Below are positions 56,611 to 64,000 of a stretch of DNA of 64,000 bases, piece by piece. The stretch is from NCBI GenBank assembly GCA_023374045.1, contig CM041780.1, positions 37,773,030 through 37,837,029 on the forward strand. The letters run 5' to 3'. The DNA is from Limonium bicolor. Taxonomy: Eukaryota; Streptophyta; Magnoliopsida; Caryophyllales; Plumbaginaceae. A program made the position numbers and the translations under genes. The notes beneath the pieces are model-generated. The model worked only from the letters and a program-made list of their open reading frames with translations, did not search any database and had not been told where the DNA came from. Within the stretch, counting starts at the first letter, position 1. The number at the start of each line of letters is the position of its first letter.

Positions 56611-59314
56611 TCTTGACAATAAATCCCTTATGCGATTCACCATGGAATTCACACTGAGTTCCTCATCACACAGTACCTACCACTGGCTTATTGCTCAGTT
56701 TGTTTAACATCACTTATGTTGCATCTCCACTGAGTTTAACTCATAACTGGTCTTATCTGTTACATTATCGTTTAACAACATTTATACAACGGTCGCTTGT
56801 TGCGCACCGTGCTCTTACTCCTTGTATAACATCAGCTTATATCGTATCTACTGTCACCTCAACTTCCACACATAAACTTACATTATTCACATTATGGCTC
56901 ATCCCTCCTTTGGATGACTACTAAATGCTCCTTGAGCATCGATCATTCGAGTCACAAGCCGGCATTATTCAGCCAGGTGCTTCACTTTATACACACGTAC
57001 TACTAAGCTAACTGCTCTCTTTCAATAATAACGTTGTCCATCCTTAACATATTTCTTGAACTTGATTCACATAACTACCGCTCCTGCGGTCTCACAATAT
57101 TGAGAGGTATCCCCACTCTTAGTGCCGTGGTTCGTTCTCCACTCTATTCACTTATATAATATAAACTTTTGCAATCAATCTAATTTTCATAACACATTTT
57201 ATTTGTGGCTTATAAGCCTTACTGCCTTGAGCTGCGCTCATTGTAGGCTGTCCACACACATGTACTTCTCTGTACAACTTTACATGGTTTGGATATTATA
57301 TTGAGCTCCATGACAAGGTCGTTACATCACGTTTCCTTTCACGGAATGCCCCTTAGGATTGCCAGTCCGTCTCCTGACAATCTATGTCTAAACTGGGTGT
57401 TAATTTCAACCCTTGTGATTCTGTCATGCCATTTCGTGCAACACTTGTTGATGCGAACACCCTTCAAGGATTGCTCCTGGGTGTTGCTAAGTTATGCTTT
57501 TACATCTAGTTCACACTTATTGGTACATTCCGTTAGCCATGCCGTTTGCGTTCTTAACTGACTTATTATCCTCTTCTGTGAAGATCAACATTTCCTGGTA
57601 GTGTAGGTACTCATTCTGGGAATTTTCATCCCGTTCATTGCACATTAATGTGTCCACATTAGGCATCTGCTTGCCATGTACAGGCTGGGTCACCGTTCCA
57701 GCTATCATGTTTATTCCTCGGAATTCTTAAGACATGTGTGATGTCTTTATATAACAGTTAGTGCACTTCGCACCTCTTGACTCTTAAACATATCCTTGAA
57801 ATGAATTCACTAGTTCCTTTAGTCTAGTTATCTTAACTGGGTTCCTCTACTTCAACCATTCATGGTAATCCCTAGCTGTTGTTTGACTTATACTGCTGAC
57901 CGTAGAACGGAGTCGACTACTTCCCGTGTTTCAGACTCTACATGTATACATATGTGGGGTACCATACTGATACATTACTACTTACCCAACTAACCCATAA
58001 GTAGGTCTGTCAGGCCCACAAGCTCCTATCGGAGTGCGGTCGTCCCACAATTCAGTTGGTACACTCGTAGTGTCCGCCACACGCCTAGGTGAAGTATTCT
58101 GTTGTCAACTCCCTTATATTGTCCCGTGACAATATTCATTCCATGCTTCCCGAACTTAATCGAGGGAAAGTTTATCCATTGTTGTATCCTTGTCAACTGT
58201 CCTTGGTTTTACTGGTTTGGTTTAAAAGAAGGTTGGAAAGAAGTGTTGGTTTGAAAGAAAATCTGGTTTTGAAAAGAAAAGGGTTTGAATAAATCTGGGT
58301 TTGAAAGAAAATTTTCATGGTTTCACAACATCTTCTTACCTTAACCAAGTCTAGCTTCTTGCTGACTGGTGTACTTCCAATTACAAAGGTCAGGCTGTTA
58401 AGCCCTTCCATGGTTATAATGTTCACACTTAACTTCGTGGTACTTTACTAAGTACTTGTAGTGGTTATAAATTTCCCGAACAGCCCTGTTATAGCAGCAC
58501 TTGCTATGGCAAGTGCGCCATGCTAACTGGCTATCGGTTTAACACATACCAGTTGTGGTATTGTTTTGACCCATATTGTCATCAGTGGCCTTGCTGGCCC
58601 TCACTGATCTAACTGTCTTGGTAATAACTCCTCTAGGTGACTTCTCACGGTCTTCGCATGATAATTATCAACTAGGGTGTTTCCCAATCTGGGAGACCCC
58701 TTTTACTTAGTATTATATCTCCTTCGTAGCCCATTCCACGTATTTGTCGTGGTTACTGAGACTTGTCTCTTGTTTGGGCACTACGTTGTAGTTCCCTTAT
58801 CGGTTGGTACACCGTTGGTGTATTGTTTATCAACTGTGGTCCCGTAGACACTTGTCTCGGTTTCACTAATCCACTTCTTGCCTGTTGCACGGTTGGTGCG
58901 TTGCAAGTTGGTTATCCTCGACTGCTCGGCATGTCGAACCAGGTTGCCAGAAATTCTATTCTCTTATACACAAAATCCTTCATTCTTCGCTACTAAATGC
59001 GGTTAACATCATTCTGATGGAGACCGTCTCCGGGATTCCCAGTTTTCGGGATCTACCGTATGACAGGTTCTCCGTACCTTTGGAGGTACTTAATAACAGC
59101 CAGATCGGGTTTTCCGAGTAAGAGAGGACTTTCATCTCTCTGGCGTTCTTTCCCCAAGTTATAAAACAGGGATTGTGGAGGGTGGGAAGGATGTAGTAGG
59201 TTTCCAGTATTCACTGGTCATACCTAACTAGCGTATCTCTCACGCTATCACTCAACCCCTAACCCAAAGTACTTAAATCCTAACTCGGTACTTCCTAAGC
59301 TCGGTAGTTCAGTC

Positions 59315-59342
59315 ATCAGAGCGATACTTCGCTCTGATACCA
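59315..59342 (-). promoter_or_regulatory. LTR-D primer-binding site inside a perfect 10-bp hairpin
   Basis: Minus strand TGGTATCAGAGC (59331-59342) is the exact initiator-tRNA-Met-type PBS, 5 nt from the LTR end at 59348. It overlaps a perfect inverted repeat: ATCAGAGCGA (59315-59324), loop TACT, TCGCTCTGAT (59329-59338). Confidence 0.88.
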
Positions 59343-59347
59343 CTTTT

Positions 59348-62300
59348 TGTAACACCCCATCCGACATTTACATACTTACAATAAACTGCAGCGGAAATAC
59401 AAACCTCTTCACATTACTTAACTCGTTGGTGTTACACGCCGTTAGCCACCCACGTGGCTAACAAGGCTAGTCCCTATACATTGTACCGGTCTGATGGGCT
59501 AAATTCCCGAGCAACTACACATTATTATCCCTTTCCATTGACAACAACAACAACATACACCTTATCAACTGTACCGAGTATTTATAAACTGGTGCCGACA
59601 ACAATATCGGTCTTACTACACCTACTGTATATATATACTTAAATGAATACCCTTGTACAATGACTACCCCGTCCTACTCTCGAACGGCTTCCAGCTCTCT
59701 GTACCTGAAACAGGAAAAGAAGAGAAAGGGTGGCCCCCAAGGGGCTCAGCACCTTTGCTGGTATGGTAATCCCGCAGCCCACATGCTAGGGCCACGCACA
59801 ACTAATTTTCGTCTTAGCATGCGGTTGATTATTTTTAAATCATACATGCAACTGTAAACACACAACACATAATCATTCGCCTCAACGGGCTCAACAAACG
59901 GATAATATATCCTTACTTAATAAGTCACTCATGGTATTCATCATCCCTAGAGTGTTCCTCCTCTAATGGAGCTACTTCCTTAATAGACGACACATACCCT
60001 TAAATCGGGTTATCCTTAAACGCCTCTTATCACAAACTGGGAATCATATCCATGATCCACACACTCCACATTATACAACCTACAACATACACTACATACA
60101 ACACTTAACAACACTTTGCACGTTTCCACGTGCACAACATAATACTGCAATAGATATTGCATCACAACAAAAATAAATAACATAACGGGAGTGGTTCTCT
60201 TAGGAACCGACCCAAACATTGTTTATACACTGGTGAGCCTAGAGAATGTTGCCAGTCTCATGATAAGCTCGTTATACAATAACAACAACACTCATTACCG
60301 CCCTAATAGTTGGACGAGTAACTTAAGTTAAGGCGGTGCGGGTTTGGAGGCCCGAACACACCACACAAACACATGTTCCCCCTAAACCGATCATAAGTCA
60401 GAATAGCTAAGCTTTGGAGTAAGCTAATGGGAGATCATAACCCGTGAGGGAAACAACCATAACAAAGAGAAGGGTAAGGCTAGGAAGGATACCCTCTCCC
60501 AAACAACGCGCGACCGGCCAAACCGGATTCCTCACCACTGTTAGTACATACTTACTTTAGATATTAGTTAGAACCCCACTATGGAGTCTATCATGACTAC
60601 ACACCATACAGTATTACAACTGGGTTAAACACACAAGGGAGATCCCTACATTCACATACACATATCACACAATTAACACACGCATAGCCGTGGTTAGAAC
60701 GTCCCATGGTACGGGTCGTTTACTCCGAATACCGAACTCTCATGTGATCCTAGACTCAGTTAACTAAGGTTAACACTTCCGAGGTTAAATGGTATCGGAG
60801 TTGTACACGCCACATAAATGAATTACTGTAAACTCATTACATGTTTAATCTTACAACGTGGCAAACATACAGAAAAACACATTGGCATACAAGCCGGTGT
60901 AATCCGGTAGGACACAGGTTGCAAGAAAACCATACCTGTCACCGGAGTCCACTTTACCACGTCCACTTATGTTCCTCGAGCGATTCTCGAACAACTGTTA
61001 ACATCACATGTGTTTTTATTAACATGGGGGTTTGCTTGATTATTTAATGTCTAACGCTAACTTTCCCCGTTAACTTTGTTACATAACTTTACATTTTAAC
61101 TTGTTTTACTTTTACATTTTGATACAATTTTCACCCACTTAATTGCCATTTAAACTCACCTAACATGTCCATAACAACCTTATAACATCATTACCTATCA
61201 ATCCCCATCATTACATATCATTTCATAACCTTAAACCATGTTTTTGGTCCGACCGGACTTGCCGACCGGACTTACCCAAGTCCGGTCGATTCCAGAACAC
61301 TTTCCGTCAAAATTTTTCTACTCCGACCGGACTTGTAAGTCCGGTCCTATGTCCGGTCCATTCCAGAGACTAATTCCCACAGGGTAAACTGGGCCCGACC
61401 GAACTTGCAAGTCCGGTCGCAAGTCCGGTCTGCCCCAGATCTTTGTTTTCCTTTTTACATTCAACTCCAAACTTCTCCCCATATATCCTAGTATACCCTA
61501 ACCTCATTTAGGCACTTCAAACACACCTTTATCCATGTGCTAAACTCTTTAAATCACTCACCAAAACCATTTTATCATTCACAAACTTCTTACAAAATTC
61601 CTAGCACTTGGAATGTTTTCTCCTTAAGATTTCTAGGTGGTATTTCACCTATAATGACCACTACACTAAAATGCTTCTTCACCTTCATAACATCATCTCC
61701 CAAGCATCTCCTCTTACTAACCAAATCCTCTTTTCACAACTTCTTGAATTCCTTCCTCAAAACCTTACCTAAACATCATTTCTCCCTTGTACATCAACAT
61801 TCCTAAACCTTAAACAAACTTCTCCAAGACTTAAATACATCCTCAAAACACACATTGAATTCCTAGAACTTCCAAGATAACACCTAAATTCTTGCATCAC
61901 TCTAAATCACCTTAATACATGTTTTCTTCTCAAGTAAACATTTATTCACCTTAAACACTTCCTAGTTCACCAAGACTATTTAAAACACTTAGAACTTCTC
62001 ACACATTTTCCCAAATTTGGCCATAGCTTCTCTTGTATATACTCACATCCAAACACTTAGGTTTTTACCTTATTTCATTCAAGAACACCTAAAATCCATT
62101 AAGAACATTTTTACCCACAAACTTCACACATTAAGCACTACATCACAATATAGTGCATAACTTAAATTGCTTGGCACTTAGGCCCTTAAATAACATGGCT
62201 CTTAGGCCCTTAAATTGCATAAACCTTAAACACTGAATTTCCCACATAAATAATGCCTTTGACCTGCAAATACATACACCAATACATATGTTCTTTTACT

Positions 62301-63871
62301 AGTCTCCTTGAGAACACTTTACTAGGTCATTCACCATTTGCTCTTTAGGTAGTTTTAACAAGCATTATAAGCTTATTTCTCCTAAGGCATTAAACCACAT
62401 TAAGATAGCATATTTACCTCTTTTCCTCCCAAATTTCTTTCTTGTTTCCTTACAAAACCGGTAAGGCATTTGGTTCCTTGCCAACTACTAAACATTATAC
62501 AAACAACATAATGAGTATTCAAGCTTTAAGCTCCATCTCATTGTAAACCCTAGGTTTACATCATTTCAAAACATTAATGTAGTTGTTTTACCTTAATCTT
62601 TGAAGGGTGTTTGAATATCTATGAAGAAGGACTCCACCTAGTCCTTGAAAGATTCAAATGGAGCTAGAACAAAGCACACAAGGAGCTCCATCATGAATAT
62701 TTTCGGTCACACACAAAACATGGAGGAAACTTGATTTTTCTTTGAGATTCCTTACCTAGGAGCAAAGGAGATCAATAATATGTGGAAAGACAAGCTCAAG
62801 CTCCATCAATGGTGGAACTCCATGGCACCGAAATGGTGATCTTGAAATTTTGAGAAGATAGGAATGAAGAGCTTGATGAGAGGAAGAGAATGGTGGTGTT
62901 TGTTTTTGATTTGGTTAAGTGAGCTAGGTTTACATGTGGTCAAAGATGGACTTCCATGGTGGTATTGTGTATTACCGAGAGAGAACAAGAAGAAGAGAGG
63001 AAGAAGAGAGTGGAGCCGTGTGAAATGAAGAAAGGAATGAGAGAAATGAGATAAGTTTGCTTTTTAGAAGATATTTGTGTTTATAAAGCAAATAGTAACT
63101 ATATTAGTCACTTTATTTCTTTAACAAGTTAACAAGTGAGTGGTGAGTCACCACACTAAAGAAACCGGCCCCCTTTATTATAGTGAGGGTGTTTTAGTCT
63201 TTGTTGACCAATTTAATTACTTATAACATATGTGTTACAAACTAGCTTATAAAAATCACTATTCACAAAACAAGGCACATAGAAGTGAAATTTTTGATTT
63301 CCCATTGATATAGACTTCCAAATGTGATACTATATAGTACACATGTTAATTAAAGAGTAATGACGGACATTTAGCCATTCAAGACTCATTTACAAGACAA
63401 TTTTTCAAAAACGTGCTTTAAGACTCCTTAAAGCACATTTTGTGTTTTAACTTGTTTTCAAGCTTGGTTTTCTTTGGTAATTGATTTAATATGTTCATTA
63501 ACATATTTATAAGGTATAGGTATGACCATTAGGTCTTATAAAATTTATCCCAAGCTTAGAGCACATTTTTGCTCATATTGACTTTAAGGTATTTCCTTGT
63601 GTTTTATTTGGTTAACTGCCCACCAAGATTTCCTAAGGACTTATTTAGCCTTATTAAATCATAATTGAATATTATTAAGTCTTGGTAGGCTCTTTGGGTC
63701 CTAACCAAGTTCACTCATAGCTTAGAGCATGTTTTTGCTCAAACCGTGTCTTAATGCTTTATTGCATTTTACTATGATTAAAATTGTTCACTGATGTTAC
63801 TAAGGCACTTTTTAGCCTTTACATACCGTAGTTTGATATTTAAACCACATACCAAGGTTTGGGGTATTTCA
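59348..63871 (-). mobile_element. LTR-D, second LTR
   Basis: 4524 bp, near-identical to 49920-54429 with scattered 1-5-bp indels. It contains the same hairpin array (61251-61430) and splice-like block. It is followed not by a target site but by a second copy of the LTR-D interior. Confidence 0.9.
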
Positions 63872-64000
63872 ATCTACCCCCCTTAAAAGAACTTCGTCCT
63901 CGAAGTTTACACTTTCCACACATCATTAGATTAGAACACAGGAATCACTTGGAAAAAAACTTTCATAACCAAACACACTTTACATCACAACCTCGGACTT
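63872..64000 (-). mobile_element. Second LTR-D interior copy (start only)
   Basis: 129 bp matching 54430-54558 almost base for base, including the PPT and the hairpin AACTTCG-TCCT-CGAAGTT (63890-63907). It shows a tandem LTR-interior-LTR-interior arrangement. Cut by the window end. Confidence 0.88.

Larger units (their letters stand above)
54430..59347 (-). mobile_element. LTR-D interior (4918 bp, non-coding)
   Basis: Bounded by PPT (left) and PBS (right). No RT, integrase, protease or gag motif is seen on either strand. The longest frame (55097-55648, plus) is antisense and of low information. Size and lack of coding fit a LARD (large retrotransposon derivative). It contains a second PPT-like tract (55781) and the 44-bp motif shared with LTR-B (56567-56610). 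Confidence 0.75.

Overview
This window looks like a block of nested LTR retrotransposons from a large, repeat-rich flowering-plant genome, most likely a eudicot. I found no convincing host gene. The plant assignment rests on element families: Athila-type Ty3/gypsy elements with a tRNA-Asp-type primer-binding site (PBS), a Tat/Ogre/Retand-type element, and Tekay/Del-like long LTRs of the form TGAAATACC...GGTGTTACA followed by an initiator-tRNA-Met-type PBS. Every element whose direction can be read has its coding sense on the minus strand.

Layout. The oldest layer is an eroded chromovirus-like Ty3/gypsy pol ('chromo-X'). It survives as three pieces: 49738-49919 (reverse transcriptase, RT), 29821-30532 (RT end and RNase H) and 15911-16099 (integrase N-terminus). 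Four elements split or bound these pieces. (1) LTR-A (1-15910, cut at the left window edge) has an LTR of about 6.9 kb but an internal region of only 601 bp. (2) Athila-1 (16100-29820, target-site duplication (TSD) AGCAC) carries an open gag-protease frame, a broken pol and a third ORF with one stop. (3) Tat-1 (30533-49737, TSD ACTTG) has two LTRs of 2033 bp, a decayed gag and no visible pol. (4) LTR-D (49920 to beyond the window) is a LARD-like element with 4.5-kb LTRs and a 4.9-kb non-coding interior, arranged LTR-interior-LTR-interior.

Younger insertions sit inside these. Solo LTR-B (9762-15121, TSD GGAGC) lies in the right LTR of LTR-A. Solo LTR-C (32684-36456, TSD ATTCG) and the non-autonomous Athila-2 (41366-47504, TSD ACCCT; one intact 370-aa ORF) lie in Tat-1.

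The most interesting signals are in the non-coding parts. Polypurine-tract (PPT)-like sites are duplicated inside several elements, often beside small stem-loops whose arms differ in sequence but still pair. The PBS of LTR-A and LTR-D lies inside a 9-10-bp hairpin. GTCC/GGAC inverted-repeat modules recur in the LTRs of six families. Four long-LTR families share a splice-acceptor-like block. The Tat-1 leader has a dense TGGGCY cluster, and the LTR-A LTR is built partly from degenerate units of about 195 bp. All of this was read by eye; no alignment or database search was run.
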